The notes: generated by a model not told the origin, from the sequence alone. A stretch of DNA of 64,000 nt from Sphingomonas sp. JC676 (GCF_014489075.1 NZ_JACTGR010000004.1:124001-188000), one strand, 5' to 3'. Counted from the stretch's first letter, positions 35,551-44,778 are shown. Translations and numbers: made by a program.

Positions 35551-36815
35551 TGCTACGCGCACTGCCGTTCCTCCTCCTCGCCGTCCCCGCGGCCGCGCAG
35601 GAGAAGCCCGATCCGGAGAAATTGAAGGCCAGCGTCGAGAAGCTGGTGAGCTTCGGCACGCGGCATACGCTCTCGTCGGCGGACGATCCCAAGCGGGGGA
35701 TCGGCGCGGCGCGGCGCTGGGTCGGCGCCGAGCTGGCCAAGATGGGCGACCAATGCGGCTGCATCGAAGTCGCCAATATCGGGCGCGGCTTCACGGGGCC
35801 GCGCGCGCCGAACGGTGTCGAGATCGTCGATGTGCTAGGCTTCCAGGCGGGCACCGATCCCAAGCGCGTGGTGATCGTGATGGGGCATATCGACAGCCGC
35901 GTCACCGACGTGATGGACGCGACGTCGGACGCGCCAGGTGCCAATGACGATGCATCGGGTGTCGCGCTGGTGCTCGAGGCGGCACGGATCCTCTCGAAGG
36001 AGAAGTTCGCCGCGACGATCGTCTACGCCGCGCTTTCGGGCGAGGAGCAGGGGCTGTTCGGCGGGCAATTGCTTGCCGAGACTGCTAAGGCGCGCGGCTG
36101 GACGGTGAGCGCGGTGCTCAACAACGACATTGTCGGTAATACAGTGGGAACCGACGGCACGCGTGTCGCCGATCGGGTGCGAGTCTTCTCCGAGAGCCTG
36201 AGCGAAGCCGATTCGATCGAGGCGCAGATGGCGAAGCGCAACGACGGAAGCGAGGATGACGGGCCGTCGCGCGCGCTTGCCAAGGTGATCGACGGCGTCG
36301 CGGCGAAATTGCCCGGCGGGCTCGACGTGTTCCTGGTGCGCCGGCCCGACCGTTTCGGGCGCGGCGGCGATCATTCGCCCTTCCTGAAGCTCGGCTATCC
36401 CGCGGTGCGTTTTACAGTGGGGATCGAGAATTACGACGCGCAGCACCAGACTCTGCGTCAGGGCTATGGCGACACGCCCGATAAGATGGACTTTCCCTAT
36501 CTGGCCAAGGTGACCGCGATCAACGTCGCGACGATCCGCCGGCTCGCCAGCGCGCCCGCGGCGCCGGCCCAGGTGACGATCGGCGGGGCGCTTTCGACCG
36601 ACACCTCGGTCAAATGGGCTGCTGTGCCCGGAGCGGCGGGCTACCGCATCCGCTGGCGCCGCGCCGACGCGCAGGACTGGACCGGCCAGCGCGACGTGAC
36701 GGGTACCGAAGCAGTGCTGAAAGGCGTGGTGGTCGACGACAATTTCATCGGCGTCTCGGCGCTGGCGGCGGACGGATCGGAAAGCCTGGTCACCTTTGGC
36801 GGGCGCGGGGGTTAG
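35550..36815 (+). CDS. Exported M28-family zinc aminopeptidase-like protein
   Basis: 421 aa. Signal peptide 1-16 (AAA-Q). Metallopeptidase M28 signatures in order: GHIDSR (zinc His/Asp region), GANDDASG (bridging Asp), SGEEQGLFG (catalytic Glu and zinc Glu), NNDIVGN, and GGDHSPF (third-shell His). A C-terminal segment (about 335-421) looks like a fibronectin-III domain (WAAVPGAAGYRIRWR). Predicted periplasmic exopeptidase. Its ATG overlaps the Usp stop. Confidence 0.88.
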   Translation: MLRALPFLLLAVPAAAQEKPDPEKLKASVEKLVSFGTRHTLSSADDPKRGIGAARRWVGAELAKMGDQCGCIEVANIGRGFTGPRAPNGVEIVDVLGFQAGTDPKRVVIVMGHIDSRVTDVMDATSDAPGANDDASGVALVLEAARILSKEKFAATIVYAALSGEEQGLFGGQLLAETAKARGWTVSAVLNNDIVGNTVGTDGTRVADRVRVFSESLSEADSIEAQMAKRNDGSEDDGPSRALAKVIDGVAAKLPGGLDVFLVRRPDRFGRGGDHSPFLKLGYPAVRFTVGIENYDAQHQTLRQGYGDTPDKMDFPYLAKVTAINVATIRRLASAPAAPAQVTIGGALSTDTSVKWAAVPGAAGYRIRWRRADAQDWTGQRDVTGTEAVLKGVVVDDNFIGVSALAADGSESLVTFGGRGG

Positions 36816-36826
36816 GACCCCACGCC

Positions 36827-36963
36827 TCACCCCGGACTTGTTCCGGGGCCCACCGTGCGAAGAAGCGCTGACTATGAAATGATGCGATAAGGTGGGCGCC
36901 GCGCAGCGCCGCAAACACCTGTGTCTGACGCAGACGTGGACCCCGGAACAAGTCCGGGGTGAC
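36827..36963. repeat. Intergenic inverted repeat, family A
   Basis: TCACCCCGGACTTGTTCCGG at the left; its reverse complement, CCGGAACAAGTCCGGGGTGA, at the right (to 36963), with about 95 bp between. It separates the convergent M28 and RcnB-like genes. The inner spacer differs from the other copies. Confidence 0.8.
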
Positions 36964-36976
36964 GACCTGGATTAGT

Positions 36977-37897
36977 TCAGCGGCAGACGCAGACGCAGCA
37001 CTTGGGCTTCGGACGCCATTTGCGGACCGCCGCGCGGCGGACGACGCGCCTGGCTTTGCTGACATAAGTGGTCGTGTAGGTCTCGGTCGTCGTGGTGGTC
37101 GTTGTCGCGACCGCAGGGATTACCACCACGGTCGTGGTCGCGCCGCCGCCATAGGCATAGCCGCCGCTGGAATAGGTGGTGACGCCGTAGCCGCCCTGCA
37201 TGCCATAACCATAGCCCGGGGCCCGGACGGTCTGCACTTGCACCGCCGGCGGCCCCTGAACCACCGGCGGCGCGTACCCCCCCTCGGGATAGCTGGGATA
37301 CGGTGCCGGGATCGGCTCCGCGTCATAACCAGGCTCGGGCGCGAGATAGGCGCCGGGCTCACGATAATAGGCGTTGGGATCGACGCTTTCGATCGGGCGG
37401 CGCGGCGGCGGCGGATAGTCCGCGCCGGCCGAGCCGCTGGAGCTGCTCTCCGCATAGGCATAGCTGTCGCCGTACGACGCCTCGGCGCTGGTCCCCCAGC
37501 CGATGCCGCCCGTCGAATCCCACACACGGCCGCCATCGTCGACGAGCACGGCGTCGTCATAATAGCGGACCCAGTAATAGCCGCGCGGCGGGGCCGAGAG
37601 GCCGAAGTTCAGATAGTCGTTCACGCGGAAGCGCGAATCGCGCCAATAGCCCGGGAGCGTCCAGCCGCGGACGGGGCGGCGATAGGAGGACCAGCCGCCC
37701 GGCGCGCGATTGCCGGCATCCCAGCGGCCATTGACCACCGGACCCCAGCGATTGGCGCGCGGCTGCATCTGCGGGCGGTTCTGGCTGTGCGGCATCACCA
37801 CCCAGCGGCCATTCTGCCATACGCGCTGGGCTGCGGCGGGCGTTGCGAGCGAAAGTCCCGCCAGCACGGTCGCCGCTGCTATCCAAAGCTTGCGCAT
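36977..37897 (-). CDS. RcnB-family exported protein with Cys-rich C-terminus
   Basis: 306 aa from the ATG at 37897. Signal peptide about 1-23 (AAA-Q). The RcnB-like domain is visible at about 70-125 (TLPGYWRDSRFRVNDYL, GLSAPPRGYYWVRY, DDAVLVD, GRVWD). RcnB is a periplasmic protein linked with nickel/cobalt homeostasis in E. coli. A long low-complexity tail (Pro/Tyr/Gly, then Thr repeats) ends in basic RRAAVRKWRPKPKCCVCVCR with four Cys in the last seven residues. The tail is unusual for the family and may bind metal or be disulfide-linked. Confidence 0.8.
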   Translation of the reverse strand: MRKLWIAAATVLAGLSLATPAAAQRVWQNGRWVVMPHSQNRPQMQPRANRWGPVVNGRWDAGNRAPGGWSSYRRPVRGWTLPGYWRDSRFRVNDYLNFGLSAPPRGYYWVRYYDDAVLVDDGGRVWDSTGGIGWGTSAEASYGDSYAYAESSSSGSAGADYPPPPRRPIESVDPNAYYREPGAYLAPEPGYDAEPIPAPYPSYPEGGYAPPVVQGPPAVQVQTVRAPGYGYGMQGGYGVTTYSSGGYAYGGGATTTVVVIPAVATTTTTTTETYTTTYVSKARRVVRRAAVRKWRPKPKCCVCVCR

Positions 37898-38016
37898 TTT
37901 CGAATCACTCCCTGCCGCACGCATGCGCGTACTCTTAACGGGAAAGTAACTCTCTCCGCCGGGCGATGAAATCGAAGAGGATGCTTAATGGCCGTCCCAA
38001 TGCGGGGCAGCTATCC

Positions 38017-38508
38017 TCAGGCCAGGCGCGGGGCGAGGATCCGCATCAGCGCCTCGCAGCCCGCCGCGTCTCCCGAATCGAAACGGCCGGGAAGCGGACT
38101 GTCGAGGTCGAGCACGCCGAGCAATTCGCCCTGGTGGACGATCGGCACGACCAGCTCGGAACGGCTCGCGGCATCGCAGGCGATGTGCCCGGGAAAGGCA
38201 TGGACGTCCTCGACCAGCTGCGTTTCGCGCGTCGCCGCGGCGGCGCCGCACACGCCCTTGCCGAACGGGATGCGGATGCATGCCGCCTTGCCCTGGAACG
38301 GGCCGAGCACGAGCTCGTCGTCGAGGTTGCGGTAGAAGCCGGCCCAGTTGAGATCGGGCAGATACTGGCCGATCAGCGCCGACACATTCGCCATGTTGGC
38401 GATCGGATCGGGCTCGTCGGCGGTGAGGGAATCGAGCGCGGCGGCAAGGTCGCGATAGAGCTCGGTCTTGGAATCGGCGGCGATGGCGAAGTCGTACATG
38501 GAAGCCAT
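38017..38508 (-). CDS. msrC: Free methionine-(R)-sulfoxide reductase (GAF domain)
   Basis: 163 aa, single GAF domain, cytoplasmic. FRMsr signature: ACIRIPFGKGVCGAAA with two Cys, PGHIACDAASRSELVVPI with the third conserved Cys, and LGVLDLDSPLPGRFD. These three Cys make the catalytic disulfide set in E. coli MsrC. It reduces free Met-R-sulfoxide. Start is ATG at 38508 or 38499; no clear ribosome-binding site decides. It lies on the same strand as the GT2 gene upstream. Confidence 0.9.
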   Translation of the reverse strand: MASMYDFAIAADSKTELYRDLAAALDSLTADEPDPIANMANVSALIGQYLPDLNWAGFYRNLDDELVLGPFQGKAACIRIPFGKGVCGAAAATRETQLVEDVHAFPGHIACDAASRSELVVPIVHQGELLGVLDLDSPLPGRFDSGDAAGCEALMRILAPRLA

Positions 38509-38539
38509 GTAGGCGCTGGCGGGGAGGATGGGGAGGGGG

Positions 38540-39610
38540 CTATGCCGCCGCGTAACGCGCCCGCATCTCGGCCTCTTCCTTCGCATAGCGCTCGGCCTCG
38601 TCTGCGATGCCGAGCTTCTCGTAGAACATCGCCAGATTCCCCGCCGCGAGATAGCTGCCGCATCCCTCGACCGATCCGTCGAGGTCCGGCCGCTCGCCGA
38701 TCTGGAGGCAGCGCTTCCAGGCGCCTTCGACGACAGGCAGGAGCTCGTCCATGGCGATCGCCGGATTGCGGCCGGCCCATTCGAGATAGAGATCGGCAAC
38801 AGCGAAGAAGAAGTCCGGCGAACCCGGCCAGTTGCGGTGCTCGGCATCGGCGAGCGACAGCGCCTCGGGGAATCGCTCGGCCTGCTTGAGCGCCTGCATC
38901 GCGGAGAGGACGATCCCGTGCCGGAAGGGCGCGCCGGGCTCGCTGGCGCGATGGGCGATCATCAAGGAGTCGGCGGCTGCGCTTGCATGTCCGCGCACGA
39001 GCTGTTCGCGACCGAGCTGGTACCAGAGATAGGAATCGCCGGGATTCGCCTCGAGCTCCGAACGCAGCAGTGCCTCGTTGCGGCCGGCCTTGCGATGCAG
39101 TTGCGCTTCCTCATAGCCATCATGGTGGAGCTGCAGCGGAAGCACGACCAGCGGCAGCGACGAGACGGGCTGCTCGTGGATCTTGCCCTCGTAGCGCACG
39201 CCGCGTGGTAGAATGCGCGGGATGAACTTTCGCGCCACCGCGTCGCTGGCGGTGCCTTGGTTGGTGATCTTCACGCAGCCGACGAACCGCGGCGGCGTCA
39301 CGTCCGCGGGCGGAAGCGTCCGGCTGCCGAGCGCCGCCGGATCGCCCACAAGCCAGTCGTCGGCGTCGAGAACGAGATTCCAATCGGCGTCCGAGTGACC
39401 GAGCGCGACGTTTCGCGCGGCGGCGAAATCGTCGGTCCAGGTATAATGGTGGACGATCGCGCCGCATCGCTCTGCGATCTGGACGGTGTCGTCGGTCGAG
39501 CCCGTATCGAGGACGATCATCTTGTCGACATGCGGCCGCACGCTTTCGAGGCAGCGCGCGAGGCACCGCGCCTCGTCCCGCACGATCATGACAAGCGCCA
39601 GCCGGGTCAT
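38540..39610 (-). CDS. GT2 glycosyltransferase with TPR-like C-terminus
   Basis: 356 aa. N-terminal GT-A/GT2 fold (about 1-200): LALVMIVRDEARCLARCLESV, then MIVLDTGSTDDT and the metal-binding LVLDADDW (DxD). The C-terminal half has helical pairs of TPR type (DSYLWYQLGREQLVRG, GNLAMFYEKLGIADEAERYAKE). Such two-domain glycosyltransferases add sugars in cell-surface or protein glycosylation; acceptor unknown. The start at ATG 39610 is by homology. Same strand as msrC downstream. Confidence 0.85.
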   Translation of the reverse strand: MTRLALVMIVRDEARCLARCLESVRPHVDKMIVLDTGSTDDTVQIAERCGAIVHHYTWTDDFAAARNVALGHSDADWNLVLDADDWLVGDPAALGSRTLPPADVTPPRFVGCVKITNQGTASDAVARKFIPRILPRGVRYEGKIHEQPVSSLPLVVLPLQLHHDGYEEAQLHRKAGRNEALLRSELEANPGDSYLWYQLGREQLVRGHASAAADSLMIAHRASEPGAPFRHGIVLSAMQALKQAERFPEALSLADAEHRNWPGSPDFFFAVADLYLEWAGRNPAIAMDELLPVVEGAWKRCLQIGERPDLDGSVEGCGSYLAAGNLAMFYEKLGIADEAERYAKEEAEMRARYAAA

Positions 39611-39841
39611 TCCTACACCATCCACCTTATACGTTGCCGGCCGTTCCGGGGCGGGAAGCCGCACCACGGCGATCGAAGCTCCCTCAGGAGCATTATAGGA
39701 CGCGAGGCGCCGTCCTGGGCGTCGAGGTGAGCGGATCGATTTGCACGGACGGTTGTGCGGCCGATGCCAAGAAAGGCTTGCACCCGCCCCGAAAAGAAGC
39801 TGCGTTGCGCGCGCCCCGCAGCCTGTTCCGGAGATCTGCCG

Positions 39842-41116
39842 ATGCCCCGCTCCCCCTTGTTTGTCGTGCTCCTGCTCACCGCCGCCTGTTCGCCGCAGGA
39901 TTCGAAGTCCGGCCAGTCTCAGGCCGCCACGGCGGTGCCGATCCCGGTGCCGACGGGCACGCCCGCGCCGGTCCCCGATGGCCTTCCCTTCAACGTCACG
40001 CGCATCGCCGATTTCGACTCGCCCTTCGGCCTGGCCTTCCTGCCCGATGGATCGGCGCTGATCACCGAGAAGGCCGGACATCTCCAGCTCTGGCAGACCG
40101 ACCAGAAAGTGGCCGAAGTCACCGGCGTGCCCAAGGTGGCGACGCCCAGCCAGGGCGGCCTGCTCGACGTGGCGATCGCGCCCGATTTCGCGACGAGCGG
40201 CACGATCTACTTCACCTATTCCGAGCCGCGCCCGACCGGCAGCGCGCTCGCCATGGCACGTGCCACCCTGACGCGCGGCCGGGCGATGGCACCACGGCTC
40301 GACAATGTCGAAGTGCTGTTCCGATCGGGATCGGACGGCGATGGCGGCCAGTTCGGCGCGACCATCGCCTTCGCCCCCGACGGCAAGTCGCTGTTCCTCT
40401 CCTCGGGCGAGCGCCAGCGCTTCACACCGGCGCAGGATCCCGACCAGGCGGTCGGCAAGATCCTCCACCTGACGCTCGACGGCAAGCCGTTCCCCGGCAA
40501 TCCCAGTGCCGGCAAGACGGGCGCCGCCACCGTCAAGGTCACCGATCCGCCCGAGGACACGATCGCCGCCAGGACCGCGCCGACGCGCGACTTCACTTTC
40601 GAAGGCCCCAACCTGACGCCGGCCGAGACGTGGAGCACTGGGCATCGCAATCCCTATGGCCTGGTGTTCGACCCCGCCGGCAATCTTTGGGAGCATGAGA
40701 TGGGGCCGCAGGGAGGCGACGAGCTCAACCTGATCCTGCCGGGCAAGAATTACGGCTGGCCCAACGTCTCGTTCGGCGAGAATTACAACGACAAGCCGAT
40801 TCCCAAGCCGAAGCAGGGCGACGGCTATGAGATGCCCAAGCTCTATTGGGTACCCTCGATCTCCCCGGCGGGCCTGATCTATTACAGCGGCGACCAGTTC
40901 CCGCAGTGGAAGGGTTCGTTGTTGATGGGCGCGATGTCCGGCCAGGCGCTGATCCGGATCGCGCTGAACGGCACCGCCGCCACCAAGGCGGACCAATGGG
41001 ACATGGGAATGCGCATCCGTGACGTGGCGCAGGGCCCGGACGGATCGGTGTGGCTGCTGGAGGATGGCGCGAAGGGCGATGGCGGCTGGCTGATGCGGCT
41101 GAGCCCGAAGAAGTAA
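39842..41116 (+). CDS. PQQ-type sorbosone/glucose dehydrogenase-like lipoprotein
   Basis: 424 aa. Lipobox LTAAC near residue 15, so membrane-attached in the periplasm. Six-bladed propeller of the GSDH (soluble glucose dehydrogenase / YliI) family: FDSPFGLAFLPDGSALITEK, GGLLDVAIAPDF, STGHRNPYGLVFDP with the conserved catalytic His in HRNP, EHEMGPQGGDELN and NYGWPNVS. Members oxidise aldose sugars with PQQ. The ATG at 39842 has GGAG 8 nt upstream. Single gene; no pqq cluster in the window. Confidence 0.9.
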   Translation: MPRSPLFVVLLLTAACSPQDSKSGQSQAATAVPIPVPTGTPAPVPDGLPFNVTRIADFDSPFGLAFLPDGSALITEKAGHLQLWQTDQKVAEVTGVPKVATPSQGGLLDVAIAPDFATSGTIYFTYSEPRPTGSALAMARATLTRGRAMAPRLDNVEVLFRSGSDGDGGQFGATIAFAPDGKSLFLSSGERQRFTPAQDPDQAVGKILHLTLDGKPFPGNPSAGKTGAATVKVTDPPEDTIAARTAPTRDFTFEGPNLTPAETWSTGHRNPYGLVFDPAGNLWEHEMGPQGGDELNLILPGKNYGWPNVSFGENYNDKPIPKPKQGDGYEMPKLYWVPSISPAGLIYYSGDQFPQWKGSLLMGAMSGQALIRIALNGTAATKADQWDMGMRIRDVAQGPDGSVWLLEDGAKGDGGWLMRLSPKK

Positions 41117-41134
41117 GGCGGGAGCGGGCGGGGA

Positions 41135-41560
41135 CTAGTCCAACTTCACCCGCCCGCGACCGGCCTTTACCGTCGATCGCTTGACCTTGCCATCGACCCG
41201 GCGCGCCTTGGCCGCCTTGGAGGGTTTGGTCGGCTTGCGCTTGCGAGGGACGAATGTCGCTTCCTTGATCATCTCGATCAGGCGTTCGCGGACTTCCTGC
41301 CGGTTGAGCAACTGGGATCGCGCGCCCTCGGATCGGAGAACGAGCACGCCGTCCTTCGTCATCCGCGACCCGGCGAGATCCATGAGGCGATGTTTCACCA
41401 GATCGGGCAAATTCGGCGATTGCCATACATTGAAGCGGAGCAGCACCGCCGAATCGGTGGTGTTCACGCCCTGGCCGCCTGGCCCGCCCGCTCGCGTGAA
41501 GGATTCCTCGATCTCGTCGGAATCGATGCTGATGCTGCGGGTGACGGGGATGGCGACCAT
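41135..41560 (-). CDS. arfB: Alternative ribosome-rescue factor ArfB (YaeJ)
   Basis: 141 aa. Release-factor-like domain with the GGQ loop in RAGGPGGQGVN (catalytic Gln for peptidyl-tRNA hydrolysis), then the basic, disordered C-terminal tail (KRKPTKPSKAAKARR...KAGRGRVKLD) that ArfB inserts in the empty mRNA channel of a stalled ribosome. Codon-independent rescue of non-stop ribosomes. It begins 14 bp after the RluA-type gene, likely one operon. Confidence 0.93.
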   Translation of the reverse strand: MVAIPVTRSISIDSDEIEESFTRAGGPGGQGVNTTDSAVLLRFNVWQSPNLPDLVKHRLMDLAGSRMTKDGVLVLRSEGARSQLLNRQEVRERLIEMIKEATFVPRKRKPTKPSKAAKARRVDGKVKRSTVKAGRGRVKLD

Positions 41561-41574
41561 GGTGCCCGCGAGAT

Positions 41575-42237
41575 CTAGCTTTCGCTTGCCGTGCGGCCGA
41601 AACCGGCATTGTGGAAGCGCACCGGAAGCGGCGCCTCGGCATGGACCGGGTCCTTGCCCTCGCGCGGGACGGTGAGCTCCGCGGCATGGAGCATCACGGC
41701 AGGGCCACCCTTGCCATAGACGGGGTCGCCGACGATCGGCAGGCCGAGGCCTTCGGCGGCGTGGACGCGGATCTGGTGGGTGCGGCCGGTCTCGGGGAAG
41801 AAGGCGATCAGCGCCTTGTCGCGGGCGACCTCGATCAGTTCCCAGCGGGTGCGCGCCGACTTGCCCTTGGGATCCCCGACCATTCGCCAGCCGGTCTCGG
41901 CGGTCGATATCTTGCTCAGCGGCAGGTCGATCGTGCCGCTCGTCTCCGTGGGGATGCCATCGAGGATCGCGACATAACGCTTGGCGACGATCCCCGCCTC
42001 GAATGCCTGGCCGAATTTCTTGAGCGACTTGGGATTGCGCGCGAGCAGCAGGCAGCCGCTGGTATCGCGGTCGAGCCGGTGGACCGGCCAGGGCAGGCGC
42101 TGGAAGCCGAAGGTCAGTTCGCCGAGCATGTCCTCCAGGCTCTGCGAGCGGTCGCGCGGGCGATCGACCGGCAGGCCCGCGGGCTTGTCGATCACCAGAG
42201 CTTCGCCGTCGATGAAGAGAACCCGGTCCTTGAACAT
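41575..42237 (-). CDS. RluA-family pseudouridine synthase
   Basis: 220 aa. Catalytic motif HRLDRDTSGCLLLA with the Asp nucleophile, PETGRTHQIRVH and HAAELTVP further on, typical of RluA. It isomerises uridine to pseudouridine in rRNA or tRNA; which site cannot be told. It lacks an N-terminal S4 domain, so it is of the short, tRNA/23S type. ArfB follows closely downstream. Confidence 0.92.
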   Translation of the reverse strand: MFKDRVLFIDGEALVIDKPAGLPVDRPRDRSQSLEDMLGELTFGFQRLPWPVHRLDRDTSGCLLLARNPKSLKKFGQAFEAGIVAKRYVAILDGIPTETSGTIDLPLSKISTAETGWRMVGDPKGKSARTRWELIEVARDKALIAFFPETGRTHQIRVHAAEGLGLPIVGDPVYGKGGPAVMLHAAELTVPREGKDPVHAEAPLPVRFHNAGFGRTASES

Positions 42238-42285
42238 GGACCCGCATATACAGGGACGCGCCGCCGCCGCCAGTGGATGCGAAAA

Positions 42286-42316
42286 CGGCGGCCATGGCTT
42301 GTGCCATGAGCCGCCG
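42286..42316 (-). terminator. Intrinsic terminator after wrbA
   Basis: Read on the minus strand: CGGCGGC-T-CATGGC, 4-nt loop, GCCATG-GCCGCCG, then TTTTC. One bulged base. It follows the wrbA stop (42400) by about 85 nt and would end the pirin-wrbA transcript. Confidence 0.65.
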
Positions 42317-42399
42317 CCTCGGGACCGCGACAGGGGAGGGGATCGCGCGGTCTCGGCTCTGCGGTTCAGGGGAAAAACCGCGGAGCTCGTTTCGCAAGC

Positions 42400-43002
42400 T
42401 TAGCCCGCGATCTTGTTCGCCACCTCGGCGATCCGACGGCCCTGGTAGCGGGCGCCGTCGAGATCGATTTCGCTCGGCATGCGGCTGCCGTCGCCGTCGG
42501 CGACCGTCGTCGCGCCATAAGGCGAGCCGCCCCGGACTTCGTCGACGCCCATCTGGCCGGCATGGCCGTAATCGAGGCCGACGATGGTCAGGCCAAAGTG
42601 CATCAGATTGGTGATGATCGAGAAGAGCGTCTGCTCCTGACCGCCATGCTGGGTGGCGGTAGACGTGAACGCGCCGCCAACCTTGCCGTGCAGCTTGCCC
42701 TGGAACCACAGGCCGCCGGCCCGATCCCAGAAGCTCGCCATCTGGCTCGACATGCGGCCGAAACGGGTCGGCGCGCCGACGATGATGCCGTCATAATTGG
42801 CGAGATCGTTGACGTCCTCGAGCACCGGATGGCTGTGATCGGCGACGAAGCCGGCAGCGGCGACGACTTCGGCCGGCGCGGTCTCGGGAACGCGGCGGAC
42901 ATCAACTTCGGCGCCGGCGCTGCGGGCGCCTTCGGCAACGGCGTCGGCCATCTTCGCGAGGTGACCATAAGACGAGTAATAGAGAACGAGAATCTTCGAC
43001 AT
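42400..43002 (-). CDS. wrbA: NAD(P)H:quinone oxidoreductase WrbA
   Basis: 200 aa, flavodoxin-like FMN enzyme making two-electron quinone reduction. [20 protein letters not shown] holds the phosphate-binding loop, [18 protein letters not shown] is the typical WrbA loop, and [13 protein letters not shown] follows. The ATG at 43002 has AGGA 7 nt upstream. It follows the pirin gene on the same strand, with a family-B repeat in the 60-bp gap; divergent LysR regulator upstream of pirin. Confidence 0.94.
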   Translation of the reverse strand: MSKILVLYYSSYGHLAKMADAVAEGARSAGAEVDVRRVPETAPAEVVAAAGFVADHSHPVLEDVNDLANYDGIIVGAPTRFGRMSSQMASFWDRAGGLWFQGKLHGKVGGAFTSTATQHGGQEQTLFSIITNLMHFGLTIVGLDYGHAGQMGVDEVRGGSPYGATTVADGDGSRMPSEIDLDGARYQGRRIAEVANKIAG

Positions 43003-43020
43003 TTCACTATCCTTCAAAGT

Positions 43021-43057
43021 CCCCCTCCTGGCTGGGGAGGGGTTTGGGGAGGGGGAG
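43021..43057. repeat. Intergenic repeat, family B (short copy)
   Basis: CCCCCTCCTGGCTGGGGAGG followed by GGTTTGGGGAGGGGG; a short copy of the repeat at 4597-4720, lying between the pirin and wrbA genes. Confidence 0.6.
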
Positions 43058-43062
43058 TTGGG

Positions 43063-43761
43063 TTATTCGGAGTCGACGAGGACGATTTCGGCGTCTTCAA
43101 GCGCCTTGATCGTGACCGTCTGGCCGCCCGTCAGGGCCGCACCGTCGCGGGCATCGAAGCGCTGGCCGTCGATCTCGACCGTACCGGCGGCGAGGACGAG
43201 ATAGGCGTGACGCCCATTGCCCACGCTGTGCTCGACGCTCTCTCCGGCCTTGATCGTCGCGCCGAGCACCCGGGCATCGGCCCGGATCGGCAGCGCGTCG
43301 TCATCCTCGGCAAAGCCCGAAGCCAACGTCACGAACTTGCCCGAGCGATCGCCCTTGGGGAAAGGCTTGGCGCCCCAGCTCGGCTGGCCGCCGGTCTCGC
43401 GCGGCATGATCCAGATCTGGAAGATCCGGGTCATCTCCGGCTCGAGGTTATATTCGGCGTGGCGGATGCCCTTGCCGGCGCTCATCACCTGGACGTCGCC
43501 CGCTTCGGTGCGACCCTTGTTGCCCATCGAATCCTGGTGCGTGATCGCACCCTGGCGAACATAGGTGATGATCTCCATGTTCTCGTGCGGATGCGGCGGG
43601 AAGCCCGAATTGGAGGCGATCTCGTCGTCGTTCCACACCCGGATCGCGCCCCAGCCCATCCGGGCCGGCTCGTAATAATTGGCGAAGCTGAAATGGTGGC
43701 GTGCATTGAGCCAGCCGTGATCGGCATGGCCCAGGCTTTCAAAACTGCGTTTCTCGATCAT
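43063..43761 (-). CDS. Pirin family protein (YhhW-like)
   Basis: 232 aa, cupin bi-domain. The metal-binding N-terminal cupin is seen: FPPHPHENMEIITYVRQG with His-x-His and Glu, and the later GKGIRHAEYN His. E. coli YhhW and related pirins have quercetinase activity. Cytoplasmic. It heads the pirin-wrbA operon, and a 17-bp GGAAAC palindrome lies in the promoter gap shared with the LysR gene. Confidence 0.92.
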   Translation of the reverse strand: MIEKRSFESLGHADHGWLNARHHFSFANYYEPARMGWGAIRVWNDDEIASNSGFPPHPHENMEIITYVRQGAITHQDSMGNKGRTEAGDVQVMSAGKGIRHAEYNLEPEMTRIFQIWIMPRETGGQPSWGAKPFPKGDRSGKFVTLASGFAEDDDALPIRADARVLGATIKAGESVEHSVGNGRHAYLVLAAGTVEIDGQRFDARDGAALTGGQTVTIKALEDAEIVLVDSE

Positions 43762-43814
43762 CGCTGATCTCCCTTGGTTGCCGCCAAGATAGGAGTTCGG
43801 ATTGGCGCGTAAAT

Positions 43815-43840
43815 GGAAACCTTGGAAACGGATTGTTTCC
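43815..43840. promoter_or_regulatory. GGAAAC-N5-GTTTCC palindrome with extra half-site
   Basis: GGAAAC at 43815-43820 and 43824-43829 (9-bp step), then GTTTCC at 43835-43840, giving a 17-bp palindrome GGAAAC-GGATT-GTTTCC. It is in the gap between pirin (start 43761) and LysR (start 43873), as expected for a LysR operator (T-N11-A type) controlling both. Confidence 0.6.
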
Positions 43841-43872
43841 TATGCTAGCGATGCGGCGAACAGGAGCAGGGC

Positions 43873-44778
43873 ATGAAACTACCCGATTTCGAAGCCTGGG
43901 CGGTGTTTGCCAGCGTGGTGGAGCATCGCTCGTTCAGTGGCGCGGCAGCGGCGCTGGGCGTATCCAAGGCGACGGTATCCAAGGCGATCACGCGGCTGGA
44001 GGCGCGGCTGGGCACGACGCTGTTCCATCGCACCTCACGCCGGCTGACGCTGACCGAGAGCGGACGCGCGCTGTCCAAGAATGCCCAGCGTATCCTGGCC
44101 GAGGGCGAGGGTGCCGAGGAGGCGGCTCGGGAATCCGCGAGCGCGCCGGCGGGGCTGGTCCGCGTTGCAGCGCCGCTCACTTTCGGGGCCACCAAGGTGG
44201 CGCCGGTGATTGCCGAGTTCCTGGCCGCGCATCCGGGGATCAAGATCGATCTGCGGCTGTCGGACGCGCGGGTCGATATCGTCGCCGAGGGGTTCGACAT
44301 CGCGCTGCGCATCGCCGACCTGCCGGACTCCTCGCTGCGCGCGAGACGGCTGGGCGCGGTGCCGACGCACGTGATCGGTTCGCCCGCCTATTTCGAGAAA
44401 CATGGCCGGCCGCGCCATCCCGCCGATCTCGCGACGCACGCCTGCTTCGGCTACACCAATACCGCTAATCCCGACGTCTGGCGCTTTCGCCGCGCCGGCG
44501 GTGAGGAAGCGGTGGTGCGGATCGACGGGCCGCTGATGACCGACAATGGCGATGCGATGCTGCCGGCGCTCCGTGCAGGGCTGGGCATTTCACGGCTGCC
44601 CGAATTCCTGGTCGGTGCGGATATGGAAGCCGGGTTGCTGGTGCCGGTGCTGGAGGACTGGTCTGCCTCGCCGGTAGCGCTGCACCTGCTCACGCCGCCT
44701 GGCACGCTGCGTCCCGCGCGCGTGGAAGCTTTGATTGACTTTTTGACGGTACGATTCCGCAGCATCTGCCCAACCTAG
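43873..44778 (+). CDS. LysR-family transcriptional regulator
   Basis: 301 aa. HTH: WAVFASVVEHRSFSGAAAALGVSKATVSKAITRLEARLGTTLF; C-terminal effector domain (LVRVAAPLTFGATKVAPVIAEFL). AGGAG 6 nt before the ATG. Divergent from pirin-wrbA with the palindrome above in between; LysR proteins with this neighbourhood generally activate the quinone reductase genes on a quinone or thiol stress signal (inference). Confidence 0.92.
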   Translation: MKLPDFEAWAVFASVVEHRSFSGAAAALGVSKATVSKAITRLEARLGTTLFHRTSRRLTLTESGRALSKNAQRILAEGEGAEEAARESASAPAGLVRVAAPLTFGATKVAPVIAEFLAAHPGIKIDLRLSDARVDIVAEGFDIALRIADLPDSSLRARRLGAVPTHVIGSPAYFEKHGRPRHPADLATHACFGYTNTANPDVWRFRRAGGEEAVVRIDGPLMTDNGDAMLPALRAGLGISRLPEFLVGADMEAGLLVPVLEDWSASPVALHLLTPPGTLRPARVEALIDFLTVRFRSICPT

